Shown one piece after another: positions 33,142 through 41,879 of a stretch of DNA of 64,000 bases. Made by a program: the position numbers and the translations under genes. Numbering within the stretch: the first letter of the stretch is position 1; each line of letters starts with the position of its first letter. Location: contig CAWIVJ010000005.1 in NCBI GenBank assembly GCA_963839525.1, positions 186,001 to 250,000 of the forward strand, in the 5' to 3' direction. The DNA comes from CAWIVJ01 sp963839525. Its GTDB lineage: Bacteria > Cyanobacteriota > Vampirovibrionia > Gastranaerophilales > Gastranaerophilaceae. A model generated the notes under the pieces. The model did no database searches, was not told where the DNA came from, and saw only the letters and a list, made by a program, of their open reading frames with translations.

Positions 33142-33835
33142 ATGTATTTTAATTGATAATTACGATTCTTTCACATATAACATTGTCCAGTATTTAAAAG
33201 AACTCTGTATTGAACCAAAAGTCTTTAAAAATGATGAGGTTAAAGTTTCCGAACTTAAAAAAATAAACTTTTCATCAATTATAATTTCCCCCGGACCGGG
33301 AAATCCTGATAATTCAGGAATTTCTATTGAAGCAATAAAAGAATTTTATAAAACAAAAAAAATTCTTGGAGTTTGCCTTGGTCATCAATGTATAGCGCAG
33401 TATTTCGGGTGCAAAATTGTTAAAGCAAAAGTTCCCGTCCATGGGAAAGTTTCGAGGATTTATTTTGAAAACGATAAACTTTTTGAGGGAATAGAGCAAG
33501 GCTTTAATGCAACCCGATATCATTCACTTATTGTGGATAATAAATTCCTGACAGGTTCTATAATTCCATTAGCCTATGCCGGAGAGAAGGAGGAAAAGGT
33601 AAAAGGAAAAAGAAAGGAATTTTGTGTTGTTGGGCTGGAAAGCCCAACCTACTGTTATGATGCAAAAAGCAAAGAACAAAAAGTAAAAAGTGACACTTCA
33701 CCCTTCACCCTTAACTCTCCACTTTTAATGGCATTAAAACACAAAGAATACCCTGTTTACGGCGTTCAGTTTCATCCCGAAGCAATTCTGACACAATATG
33801 GTAAGAAATTGCTTGAAAATTTTTTTAAAATCTAA
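33131..33835 (+). CDS. pabA: Aminodeoxychorismate/anthranilate synthase glutamine amidotransferase
   Basis: This class I glutamine amidotransferase releases ammonia for PabB. LIDNYDSFTYNIVQYL opens the product, IISPGPGNPDNSG is the oxyanion region, and the catalytic triad is Cys in GVCLGHQCIAQ with His and Glu in VQFHPEA. The start is TTG (33131) behind GGAGG, giving an 11-nt overlap with pabBC. At 234 aa it is about 45 residues longer than usual. The extra part (about 155-200) is two translated repeats placed before MALKHKEYPVYGVQ. A TrpG role cannot be excluded, but the pabBC neighbour favours PABA. Confidence 0.92.
   Translation: MIGKCILIDNYDSFTYNIVQYLKELCIEPKVFKNDEVKVSELKKINFSSIIISPGPGNPDNSGISIEAIKEFYKTKKILGVCLGHQCIAQYFGCKIVKAKVPVHGKVSRIYFENDKLFEGIEQGFNATRYHSLIVDNKFLTGSIIPLAYAGEKEEKVKGKRKEFCVVGLESPTYCYDAKSKEQKVKSDTSPFTLNSPLLMALKHKEYPVYGVQFHPEAILTQYGKKLLENFFKI
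33629..33648. repeat. Translated palindrome GTTGGGCT-AGCCCAAC in pabA
   Basis: An 8-bp perfect stem with a GGAA loop encodes part of the PabA insert. It resembles the GTCGGGCA palindrome of pabBC. Confidence 0.8.
33684..33727. repeat. Translated AGTGA-type repeat in pabA
   Basis: AAAAGTAAAAAGTGACACTT runs into TTCACCCTTCACCCTTAAC and a TCCAC end. It is the coding-region counterpart of the intergenic AGTGA repeats at 2884, 42035 and 54268. Confidence 0.65.
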
Positions 33836-33876
33836 ATTTTTAAAATCTTTTCAATTTTATTAAAAAGGAGAAAGAT

Positions 33877-34074
33877 ATGTCAATAAGAGAAGATATAAAA
33901 AGTTTGCTGGCAAAAGAAAACATTACATTAACAGAGCTTGCTAAAGAAATTTCTACAAAAACAAACAAAAAAATTACTGTTTACAGTCTATCTCAAAAAC
34001 TTTTAAGGGATAGCATGAAATACAATGATGTAAAAGAAATATTGGATTGTCTGGGTTATGAGATTGAATTTTAA
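33877..34074 (+). CDS. Small Xre-like HTH protein
   Basis: The 65-aa product is a compact helix-turn-helix: IREDIKSLLAKENITLTEL forms the first helices and YSLSQKLLRD the recognition region, and it ends YNDVKEILDCLGYEIEF. It resembles small phage-type or plasmid-type Xre regulators and probably binds DNA as a dimer. AAGGAG precedes the ATG. A 28-aa frame at 41415 repeats the C-terminal 18 residues with substitutions, hinting at a paralogue or decayed copy. The target genes are unknown. Confidence 0.75.
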   Translation: MSIREDIKSLLAKENITLTELAKEISTKTNKKITVYSLSQKLLRDSMKYNDVKEILDCLGYEIEF

Positions 34075-34196
34075 AAAAAAAGTAAAATTTAAAAAATAAT
34101 TTTTGTAACAATTTTAGAAAATTTTGGCAATAAATATTCTCATTATTCTTTATTACTATTATAGTAGAAAGTATTAGTTAGTAGCTGGAGTGTTAG

Positions 34197-35492
34197 ATGT
34201 TAGAAGTTGGGGCGAATTATTTTCGCAATAATTCATGTTTAAAAATTAGGGGTAAGAATTCCGATAATATAGGATATTCAACTTTAGACAATCTTAAAAA
34301 TGACCAATTTGTTAAAACGTCTAATGCAACAAATTCTATTGCTTTTACCGGATGGAAACCGGGCAAAAAAAACTTGCCGATAGTTACTCAAATTGTAAAC
34401 CTTATTAAATCTGAAACTGTTAAAACTATTGCGCTTTTAGGTCACCGTAATCCTGTTGGAGACGAAATAGGTGAAGCGCTTGGACTTCAAAGAATGATAA
34501 AAAAAGCAACAGGTAAAAAACCCGATGTATTTATACAAAAACCTTTACCTCAAAATCTTAACTTCCTTGATCCTTATAATAAAAAAATAACTGTTTTAAC
34601 TAAAACAGATGCTAAAGGTCGTATTACCCAAATGAATGCAAATGAAATTAAAAAAAAATATGGTAATTATGATTTAGTAATAGTGTGTGATACACCTACG
34701 ACAGACTTGCTTGATAAACCGCTCAGACATGGTATTTTACAAACAGCCAGAAATACTGTAAAAATTGATCACCACCCTGTACCAACTAACCCTGAATTAA
34801 GCGAAAATTTTAATTATGCTGACATAAATTTTGTTGATCCCAGAGAATCTGGCTCTCAAGTAGCAATGCAGTTTGTAAAACCGCTGGGATTGAAACCAAA
34901 AAAAATCGTCCCTTCAATAACCGAGCCTTTGTTAACAGGATTAATGGCAGACACCGGAGAATTTATGCTAAGTAAAAGCCCTCATACTTTAAAAGATGCT
35001 GCTAAACTTCAAAAAACTGCGGATATAAATAAAATAACCAATAAGCTTAATGCAATAACCCCTGATGAATATAAAATTTATCTTAATTTGACTAAAGAAA
35101 TTAATTTTAGTGAGAATGGTAAAATTGCATATTTAGTAATAGATAAAAGTAAATATCCTGTAGGAAAAGGTGTTATAGTGAAAATTCTTGAAGATTTAAA
35201 TAATATTGAAGGGTTAAAATACTATTTTTCTGTAACAAAAGATCCAAACAACGGTAAAACGGTTGTAGCTTCTATAAAAAGCAAAGCTAAACCTGTATTA
35301 GGTATGATAAGAAAGCTTGGAGGCAATGGGCATGACACTTCAGGTGCTGTTTCTACCACGAAGATGTCCTCAGATGAAATGGTCAGTTTAATCACTAAAG
35401 AATTAAATAAATTAGAAAATAATATCTTACCGGGAGCATTTGAACACGGTAATAAAACTAATCCCCAAGAAAGTATATCAATGGTAATTTAA
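34197..35492 (+). CDS. DHH-family phosphoesterase with lineage-specific N-terminus
   Basis: The 431-aa protein resembles NrnA-type nanoRNase/pAp phosphatases. The first 60 residues are an extra arm ending IAFTGWKPGKK, like other FxG-bearing proteins in the window. The core has LLGHRNPVGDEIGEALG, where the usual H-x-x-P-D-G-D lacks one Asp (Val here). VIVCDTPT, the IDHHPVP (DHH) and GLMADTGEF follow. The DHHA1 part carries GGNGHDTSGAV instead of GGGGHxxAAG. Metal binding and activity may therefore be altered. It may be a nanoRNase, c-di-AMP phosphodiesterase relative or inactive homologue. Confidence 0.82.
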   Translation: MLEVGANYFRNNSCLKIRGKNSDNIGYSTLDNLKNDQFVKTSNATNSIAFTGWKPGKKNLPIVTQIVNLIKSETVKTIALLGHRNPVGDEIGEALGLQRMIKKATGKKPDVFIQKPLPQNLNFLDPYNKKITVLTKTDAKGRITQMNANEIKKKYGNYDLVIVCDTPTTDLLDKPLRHGILQTARNTVKIDHHPVPTNPELSENFNYADINFVDPRESGSQVAMQFVKPLGLKPKKIVPSITEPLLTGLMADTGEFMLSKSPHTLKDAAKLQKTADINKITNKLNAITPDEYKIYLNLTKEINFSENGKIAYLVIDKSKYPVGKGVIVKILEDLNNIEGLKYYFSVTKDPNNGKTVVASIKSKAKPVLGMIRKLGGNGHDTSGAVSTTKMSSDEMVSLITKELNKLENNILPGAFEHGNKTNPQESISMVI

Positions 35493-35598
35493 ATAAAATT
35501 CTATTTACTCTATTTTTAAAAAATATTAATAAAAAATAAATTTTAATGATTTTTGGAAAATTACTCTTAAAATAAAAATATGAGAGAAAACATTAAAT

Positions 35599-35735
35599 AA
35601 TCTGTCATCCTGAATTTATTTCAGGATCTATCAGGTTCTCTATATTGGCAAGATGCTGCTTGTAGGACAGGGTCACACGCTTCGGCTCTATTCAGCGGTT
35701 CCCTTTATCAAACAAGTTCGGCATGAAGTATTACT
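35599..35735. repeat. Interspersed repeat, TGTCATCCTGA type
   Basis: The region between the DHH gene and clpB contains TGTCATCCTGAA with TTCAGGAT 5 nt later and a degenerate end TTCGGCATGA. It matches repeats at 41880-42013 and 48051-48098. Confidence 0.6.
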
Positions 35736-35756
35736 CTTTAAAATTGGAATAAAAAA

Positions 35757-38348
35757 ATGCAAAACTTTAACAAATTTACCAATTATTCACAAGAAATCTT
35801 AGCTTCGGCTCAAAATATTTCAATATCTTACAAAAATTTTGAGCTCCAACCGGAACATATTTTAATGGCAATGATTAAAGATGTTGAAGGCGTGGCCGGA
35901 GATTATTTGAAAGAACTAAATTTACTTAAACAAGACTTTATTGATAAAGTTGTAAGTACGATTAAAAATTTTCCTACAATTTCAGGACCTATTGACACTC
36001 AACGGCTTTATATTTCACAAAGCACGAACGAACTTCTTGATTTGGCAGAAGCACAATCAAAAGAATTGAAAGATGATTTTATAAGTATTGAACACATTTT
36101 GCTTGCAATGACAAAAACCAACCATAATGTGCGAAACCTCCTTGAAGAATTTGGTGTAAACTACAATTCAATTTTGGAAGCTATGAAAAAAATAAGGGGT
36201 ACAAAAAAAGTGAATAACAAAGATGCAGAAGAAATGTATAAAGCACTTGAGAAATATTCAACCGACTTAACCGGGTTAGCGCGGAAAGGCAAGCTAGATC
36301 CTGTTATAGGACGAGATGAAGAAGTGAGAAGAATTATTCAGGTTTTAAACCGCCGTACCAAAAACAATCCTTGCTTAATCGGCGAGGCAGGTGTGGGTAA
36401 AACTGCTATAGTCGAGGGTTTAGCGCAAAGAATTGTCCGGGGAGACGTGCCTGAAAGTTTAAAAGAAGTTAAGTTAATTTGCCTTGATATGGGAGCATTA
36501 ATTGCCGGCGCAAAATACAGAGGTGAATTTGAAGAACGTTTAAAAGCCGTTTTAAAAGAAATTGAAGAATCAAGCGGACAAATTGTCATGTTTATTGACG
36601 AAATACATACGGTTGTAGGTGCCGGTGCAACAGAAGGATCAATGGATGCAGGAAATATTCTAAAACCAATGCTTGCACGCGGAGTTTTAAGAACAATCGG
36701 GGCAACAACAATTAATGAATACAGAAAATATATTGAAAAAGATCCCGCACTGGAAAGACGTTTTCAACCTGTTTTAATTGATGAGCCAAGTGTTGAAGAC
36801 ACAATAAGTATTTTACGCGGACTTAAAGAAAAGTACGAAGTTCACCATGGGGTTAGAATCCTTGATTCTGCATTAATTGAAGCTGCAAAATTATCCGATA
36901 GATATATAACCGACCGGTTCTTGCCGGATAAAGCAATTGATTTGATTGACGAAGCCGCATCTTCACTTAGAATTGAAATTGATTCCATGCCTGAAGAAAT
37001 TGATACAATGCTGCGTCAAAAAATTCAGCTTGAAATTGAAAGAGAAGCACTTAAAAAAGAAACGGGAGAAGAAGTCGAAGCAAAAATTAAAGATATTACA
37101 AAACAAATTGACGAACTTGAAAAGAAAACCTCAAAACTAAAAGAACAGTGGAATAAAGAAAAAACAATAATAACAGAAGAAGCTTCTACAAAAGAAGAAA
37201 TTGAGCAAGTTAAACAAAAAATAGAAGAAGCTGAAAGAACAACAGATTTACAAACTGCTGCAGAGTTAAAATACGGAAAATTGCTTGAGCTTGAAAAAAA
37301 ATTAAGCAAATGCCAGAAAAAAGAACGTAAAGAAACTCAGCTTCTAAAAGAAGAAATTGACGAAGAAGATATTGCAAATATTGTAAGTAAATGGACGGGA
37401 ATTCCTGTCAGTCGCTTAATAGAAAGTGAAATGCAGAAACTTTTGCATATGGAAGAAGCATTACATAAACGCGTAATAGGACAAGATGAGGCTGTTTCGG
37501 TCTTGTCAGACGCAATTCGCCGTGCACGTTCAGGGTTAAAAGACCCGAAACGGCCTATTGGAACATTTATTTTTCTGGGACCTACAGGGGTAGGAAAAAC
37601 AGAACTTGCTAAAGCTTTAGCAGAATTTATGTTCAATGATGAAGATTCACTTATCAGAGTTGATATGACAGAATATATGGAAAAACATAACGTTGCAAGG
37701 CTCATAGGTGCACCTCCGGGGTACATTGGGTACGAAGAAGGCGGACAGCTTACAGAGAAAGTGCGCAGAAAACCATATTCTGTAATACTTTTTGATGAGA
37801 TTGAAAAAGCACACTCGGATGTGTTTAACATAATGCTGCAAATTTTTGACGACGGTCGTTTAACAGATGCAAAAGGCCGTACTGTTGATTTTAAAAACAC
37901 CGTAATCATTATGACAAGCAATATCGCAAGCGATTTAATACTTGAAAGTACTCTTAATCCCGAAGTTAACTTTGAAGTCGTAAAAGAAAATGTTTTGAGC
38001 ATTATGAGAGAACATTTTAAACCGGAATTTTTAAACCGGATTGATGAAACAATTTTCTTTAAATCATTAACCTTAGGTCAATTATCCGAAATTGTGGATA
38101 TTCAAGTCGAATATTTAAGAAATCTGCTAAAAGAACATGAAATTTCTCTTCAAATAACTGAAGATGCAAAAGAATTTCTTGCCCGTCAAGGATTTAACCC
38201 TGTCTACGGTGCAAGACCGCTTAAACGTGTTATCAGGCAGCTTGTTGAAAATCCTTTTTCAAAAATGCTTTTGTCACAAAAGTTTATACGCGGAGACAAG
38301 CTTATTGTTGATGTTGATGATGATGAAATTAAGTTTATAAAAGAGTGA
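35757..38348 (+). CDS. clpB: Protein disaggregase ClpB
   Basis: ClpB is a hexameric AAA+ machine that, with DnaK, threads aggregates through its pore. At 863 aa it has the N-domain (1-145), NBD1 with GEAGVGKT (209-216) and FIDEIHTVVGAGATEG, the long coiled-coil M-domain (about 400-530), and NBD2 with GPTGVGKT (608-615), PPGYIGYEEGG pore loop and LFDEIEKAH. FLNRIDETIFF and the final GARPLKRVIR are typical. No CIRCE element or sigma-32-like promoter was seen. The upstream 264 nt hold a palindromic repeat. Confidence 0.97.
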   Translation: MQNFNKFTNYSQEILASAQNISISYKNFELQPEHILMAMIKDVEGVAGDYLKELNLLKQDFIDKVVSTIKNFPTISGPIDTQRLYISQSTNELLDLAEAQSKELKDDFISIEHILLAMTKTNHNVRNLLEEFGVNYNSILEAMKKIRGTKKVNNKDAEEMYKALEKYSTDLTGLARKGKLDPVIGRDEEVRRIIQVLNRRTKNNPCLIGEAGVGKTAIVEGLAQRIVRGDVPESLKEVKLICLDMGALIAGAKYRGEFEERLKAVLKEIEESSGQIVMFIDEIHTVVGAGATEGSMDAGNILKPMLARGVLRTIGATTINEYRKYIEKDPALERRFQPVLIDEPSVEDTISILRGLKEKYEVHHGVRILDSALIEAAKLSDRYITDRFLPDKAIDLIDEAASSLRIEIDSMPEEIDTMLRQKIQLEIEREALKKETGEEVEAKIKDITKQIDELEKKTSKLKEQWNKEKTIITEEASTKEEIEQVKQKIEEAERTTDLQTAAELKYGKLLELEKKLSKCQKKERKETQLLKEEIDEEDIANIVSKWTGIPVSRLIESEMQKLLHMEEALHKRVIGQDEAVSVLSDAIRRARSGLKDPKRPIGTFIFLGPTGVGKTELAKALAEFMFNDEDSLIRVDMTEYMEKHNVARLIGAPPGYIGYEEGGQLTEKVRRKPYSVILFDEIEKAHSDVFNIMLQIFDDGRLTDAKGRTVDFKNTVIIMTSNIASDLILESTLNPEVNFEVVKENVLSIMREHFKPEFLNRIDETIFFKSLTLGQLSEIVDIQVEYLRNLLKEHEISLQITEDAKEFLARQGFNPVYGARPLKRVIRQLVENPFSKMLLSQKFIRGDKLIVDVDDDEIKFIKE

Positions 38349-38492
38349 TAAATATATAAATCTTTTTCAGAATTTTGAATTTTCCGTAATTTTTTGTAAA
38401 GATATTTTAACTTTTTTTTAATTAACAACAAATTTTTTTATTCTCCTGTTTTAAATAAACGTGAGTAAAATTAAAAAATTAAAGGAGAAAAT

Positions 38493-38951
38493 ATGATTAA
38501 CAAAGTTTCAAGTATACAAACCCCTCAATATGCCCAAAGCAGAAAAAAAGCTAATTTTAATAAATGTGATGTTTCATTTGGTGTTGGGGAAGTGGCAGTC
38601 TTTAGTAAAGAACTTAGAAAAGTAACGAAAAACTTATTAGAACCAGCGACAGAGCAAAAATTTTTATCTGAAATAAAAGGTTTTTTAGGAAAAGGTTTGT
38701 TTAAAAGATTTGAGAAAGCCTTTAGCGTAGAAAAGGATGGAAAGTATATAGTTACATCTATATCCGACGATGGAAAAAAGTTCTTTGTTACGAAAGAAAC
38801 TCCTGAAGCACTTGAAAATTATTCTTTTGAAATTAATTCAAACACTTCTAAACCTATTAAAAAGCTGTTTGAGAAGATTTTTTCCATTATTAATGATAAA
38901 GGAAAAACAGCACAACCAAGTTCTTTATACCATTCCGTAAAAATAGTATAA
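38493..38951 (+). CDS. Lineage-specific protein with N-terminal VSFGVG motif
   Basis: This 152-aa protein is unrecognised. A polar N-terminal 25 residues (IQTPQYAQSRKKANF) is followed by CDVSFGVGEVAVF, the recurring SFG motif, then a mostly helical, charged body without membrane segments. Its architecture (disordered arm, SFG, small domain) matches other unknown proteins of the window. AAAGGAG lies before the ATG. It is monocistronic, convergent with the GH57 gene. No role can be inferred. Confidence 0.7.
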   Translation: MINKVSSIQTPQYAQSRKKANFNKCDVSFGVGEVAVFSKELRKVTKNLLEPATEQKFLSEIKGFLGKGLFKRFEKAFSVEKDGKYIVTSISDDGKKFFVTKETPEALENYSFEINSNTSKPIKKLFEKIFSIINDKGKTAQPSSLYHSVKIV

Positions 38952-38966
38952 GCAACAATCCCTAAC

Positions 38967-40061
38967 TTAAGGTCTTTCTATACTCAGTAAGATATCTTGA
39001 GGGCTGAAGGCATCTTTTATTCCAAAATTCGCATTGGCAAAGAAAAATTCAAGTTTTTCTCCGGAGGTAATATCTAAATTATCAAAGGGAATGCTGATGT
39101 CTATTACGTTTTTATAAGCCATTCTGACGTCTTTTGTATCCTGCATTGCCCATAATCCGCTTTGTATAGCTTTAGTAAAGCGCATAGGGTATAATTTATT
39201 ATCCATCATCGATATTCTTAGTTCATTGTGAAATTTTTCTCTCATTATCGGAGAAATATTTTCTGTTTTATTTATTAATCTTACAGGAGATTGCTGTTGC
39301 TTTCTGTCCGAATTCCTCATATAAATATACATTTGATGCAGAATAGGGTTCGTAGAATAACCTTCCTGCAAAAAATTGCTTAAATATAATCTTAAGTAAA
39401 AATTATTTTCATCTGCTCCGTAGCAAATTTTATCAAACAATTTATTTTCCTGTAAAATAGGACCGTCAGGTACATTTATACAACCTGCATTCATCCATTC
39501 TTCATAACTTGATTCTTCCTCTCCGTCAATTTTCGGAGATATTTTATCCTGCGGATACCTTGAAGGTTTTGTAAAGACTGAAATTAAAGGTAAATCAAGG
39601 TCTTTAGGAATCTCAAGCTTTAAATACTTATAAACATTTTTTAAATGCTCTCTAAATAAATAATCAAAAATATGATCTTGTCCTGAATCATTAGGTTCAC
39701 CATACCACCAGAACCAATCACTGCCCTGAGCAATCATTAATTCATTGTGGGCAAGCGCAATGTTCTCATTGTCAGGATTCAAAAGTATAAATTCATCTAA
39801 ATCTTTTTTTACCTGTTTCAAATAATTCCAGGCAAGATTTTTAACCGGTTCTCCTACCCAAAACTGGAAATTCCTGTTTATCCAGGAGCCGGAATGAATT
39901 TTTTTGAGTTCTTTAGGATATTTTTCTTCCGCTAAATAATCACTTATTAAAACCGTTTCAAGAGTCTCATCTTCTTCTATCATTGAATAAATATTATTGA
40001 GAAAAACAGAACCGTCCTCAACGTAGTTTTCCCAACAGTTTTCACCATCCAATGCAATCAT
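38967..40061 (-). CDS. GH57 glycoside hydrolase, C-terminal part (downstream of in-frame TAG)
   Basis: This 364-aa frame is the second half of a family 57 enzyme. It opens MIALDGENCWENYVEDG, the fifth GH57 motif (DxE), then a mixed domain with QFWVGEPVKNLAWNYL and NELMIAQGSDWFWWYGEPN. Beyond is an all-beta domain. The frame continues upstream without shift for 29 codons to the single TAG at 40149-40151, so it probably is not an independent gene. Its ATG lacks a clear ribosome site (the preceding bases code ...KRHIL). Translation would need readthrough or reinitiation. GH57 enzymes act on alpha-glucans such as glycogen; a free, defective second half would be inactive. Confidence 0.78.
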   Translation of the reverse strand: MIALDGENCWENYVEDGSVFLNNIYSMIEEDETLETVLISDYLAEEKYPKELKKIHSGSWINRNFQFWVGEPVKNLAWNYLKQVKKDLDEFILLNPDNENIALAHNELMIAQGSDWFWWYGEPNDSGQDHIFDYLFREHLKNVYKYLKLEIPKDLDLPLISVFTKPSRYPQDKISPKIDGEEESSYEEWMNAGCINVPDGPILQENKLFDKICYGADENNFYLRLYLSNFLQEGYSTNPILHQMYIYMRNSDRKQQQSPVRLINKTENISPIMREKFHNELRISMMDNKLYPMRFTKAIQSGLWAMQDTKDVRMAYKNVIDISIPFDNLDITSGEKLEFFFANANFGIKDAFSPQDILLSIERP

Positions 40062-40148
40062 TAAAATATGTCTTTTATCCGGCGAAGTTTGTAATTTGTT
40101 TTGAATAACTTTTATCCTGTCGTATAAATCTGTAGCAGCGGTTTTTGG

Positions 40149-40151
40149 CTA
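40149..40151 (-). other. In-frame TAG interrupting the GH57 gene
   Basis: The plus strand reads CTA. The bases between the two halves total 87 nt (29 codons) in the same frame, so a single codon separates them. TAG is a normal stop in this genome, which favours a nonsense mutation over recoding. Confidence 0.85.
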
Positions 40152-41216
40152 ATGATTTGCATATTCAAAGCTGATTAAATTAGGTATTACCGAATCTCTG
40201 AATAACACCTGAATATCAGAACTTTGTGTCTTATATTTATAAGCTTTCATCAAAAAATAAGGGTCTTCAAGATAACCTTTAAAATCCCTTATAAAATCAA
40301 AACCTATAGAACTGGCTAAAATACCCTCATCAGAAATAGTCCATTCAATGCCTAGCTCCTTAAAAAGCTCCAACTCTTGTGTACTTAAACATTGTTCTGG
40401 AGGCCAAATCCCTTTTGGACGCTTGTTAAATAGTTCCTCTATTCGATCAAGAGCAAGTTCTGTTTGAATTTTAGCATCCTCAGCCAAGTTTAAGTCGTTA
40501 AGTGTTGAATCTACGGTAGAAAGTTTTTTTTGAGCAGTTTTAATATCCAGCAAAATAGGTAAAATAGGATGATAATAAGGACTTGTTGTTATTTCTATCC
40601 TTCCTTTTTCTAAATATTCTTTATATTTAGGAATTATCATTCGTATAATTTTTCTATGAATTTCAATTATTTCAATTCTATCTTTGAGTGTATAATTCTT
40701 TCCTTTTTTTAAAAGTTTTTTTAATTCGGGAAACATTTTCTTATAAATAGAGTCAATCCAGATAAGATTAAACCAAGCCATAATATCAGAATATTCCTGA
40801 TCAGAAAAATTATTTATATCTGCCTGATCATTTATAAAACGTTTTTGGTAAAGTTCATTATAAATTTCATAAGGAAAAATCATTGAAGAATATTCCGCAT
40901 CAAAAAAATTATTTAAAATAAACTCTTTATCATCATTAGTAAGCTCTGAAATATTAGTTACAGTAAGCCTTGAATGAATATCATGGTAATCATTCTCCCC
41001 ATAGTTAATAAACGCATCCAAAAGAGCAGGTACAAGATTAAAGTTCAACTTTAGTTTTTTGTAATTATCCATAATTAACAGCATATCAAGGTAGTCTTTT
41101 ACGCCATGAAGACGAACCCAGGGCATAAGGTAATCACTGTCAGTATTTAGCTGATAGACCGGCTGGTGCATATGCCAATAGAATGCTATTGATAATTTTT
41201 TTCCAACATTCATCAT
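40149..41216 (-). CDS. GH57 glycoside hydrolase, N-terminal part, ends at in-frame TAG
   Basis: The 355-aa product carries the catalytic barrel: HMHQPVY (motif 1, about 14-20), RIEITTSPYYHPILP (motif 2), KGIWPPEQCLS with the nucleophile Glu (motif 3), and LFRDSVIPNLI with the acid/base Asp (motif 4). It stops at FEYANH. The next 29 in-frame codons (PKTAATDLYDRIK...) lead straight into the DxE motif 5 and the second half. Thus one gene of about 750 codons was split by a CAG-to-TAG-type change. The product lacks motif 5 and the beta domain. A TATAAT box lies 9 nt before the ATG. Confidence 0.85.
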   Translation of the reverse strand: MMNVGKKLSIAFYWHMHQPVYQLNTDSDYLMPWVRLHGVKDYLDMLLIMDNYKKLKLNFNLVPALLDAFINYGENDYHDIHSRLTVTNISELTNDDKEFILNNFFDAEYSSMIFPYEIYNELYQKRFINDQADINNFSDQEYSDIMAWFNLIWIDSIYKKMFPELKKLLKKGKNYTLKDRIEIIEIHRKIIRMIIPKYKEYLEKGRIEITTSPYYHPILPILLDIKTAQKKLSTVDSTLNDLNLAEDAKIQTELALDRIEELFNKRPKGIWPPEQCLSTQELELFKELGIEWTISDEGILASSIGFDFIRDFKGYLEDPYFLMKAYKYKTQSSDIQVLFRDSVIPNLISFEYANH

Positions 41217-41414
41217 CGGTTAATAATTATATCAGAAGTTTTTAAAAAATATAACGAACTTTAAAAACTATTATAATAATTTTTATGAAAATACTCTCTC
41301 TAAAAGGTCTTTAGCGCGTCAATACTGGCTTAACTGTTACAAGCGTAGCTTTACATAACTTTGAAATTAATAAATTATATTCTAAGTTCTATCTCTGTAG
41401 GAGGATTTTCAAAA

Positions 41415-41501
41415 ATGTTAAAAACAAAATCCATCAAATTTGATAAAGTACAAGAGATTCTTGATTTTTTAGGATACAAAATTAAGATTGAAAAAAAATA
41501 G
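41415..41501 (+). CDS. 28-aa mini-gene similar to the C-terminus of the small HTH protein
   Basis: A good AGGAGG sits 8 nt before this short frame (MLKTKSIKFDKVQEILDFLG then YKIKIEKK). It matches the end of the HTH protein encoded at 33877-34074 (DVKEILDCLGYEIEF). The HTH part is absent. A strong stem-loop terminator follows at 41523. It could be a decayed paralogue or a small protein that interferes with the larger one; neither is proven. Confidence 0.45.
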   Translation: MLKTKSIKFDKVQEILDFLGYKIKIEKK

Positions 41502-41522
41502 TTAAAACTTTAAATAATATAC

Positions 41523-41555
41523 AAGCCGATTAGGAATTTTTATCCTAATCGGCTT
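41523..41555. terminator. Intrinsic terminator after the 28-aa mini-gene
   Basis: Arms aagccgattagga (41523-41535) and tcctaatcggctt (41543-41555) are perfect complements with a 7-nt loop and a short T run. It may serve both the mini-gene and the 51-aa gene opposite. Confidence 0.8.
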
Positions 41556-41582
41556 TAAAGCTCAACTATCCTAGTCTTCTTA

Positions 41583-41738
41583 TTACTTAATTGCGACAAG
41601 TCTTGTCTGAATACCTGCTTCTGAATTAAGCATTTTAGCTGTTGCCATCGCCATAGAACGGCGTTTTTTTGCTCCTCTTAATATAAATTCAACACCTTCA
41701 TAAATATTATTTGTAGGTGATTCAATTCTCTTTAACAT
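41583..41738 (-). CDS. 51-aa basic small protein
   Basis: A short frame on the minus strand starts at the ATG at 41738 behind AAAGGGATAAAA. It encodes MLKRIESPTNNIYEGVEFIL, a highly basic GAKKRRS patch, then MAMATAKMLNSEAG and a QTRLVAIK end. The same AAAGGGAT ribosome-site style occurs before the unknown gene at 6737. It points to a bona fide small basic protein, perhaps nucleic-acid-binding. The terminator at 41523-41555 lies just downstream. Confidence 0.5.
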   Translation of the reverse strand: MLKRIESPTNNIYEGVEFILRGAKKRRSMAMATAKMLNSEAGIQTRLVAIK

Positions 41739-41879
41739 TTTTATCCCTTTCAACAACTTTGCATATATTCTATGTCGGGCTGTTTTTTATAAAACTTTAG
41801 TTATTTTAATTTTTTCTTTACATAAAGTTACAAAAAGGTGAGAAGGTAACAGGTCAGCAGAAAATTAATAAACAAATCC

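Noticed and set aside
35493..35756. CIRCE or heat-shock promoter before clpB
   Set aside because: No TTAGCACTC/GAGTGCTAA pair or sigma-32-like boxes; only a palindromic repeat is present.
37337..38002. 221-codon open frame antisense to clpB
   Set aside because: It mirrors the codon structure of a highly conserved gene, has no ribosome site and no plausible protein features.
40149..40151. Recoding of TAG as an amino acid
   Set aside because: Real genes such as glmU, cheY and the 34-aa gene end with TAG, so a standard nonsense change is simpler.
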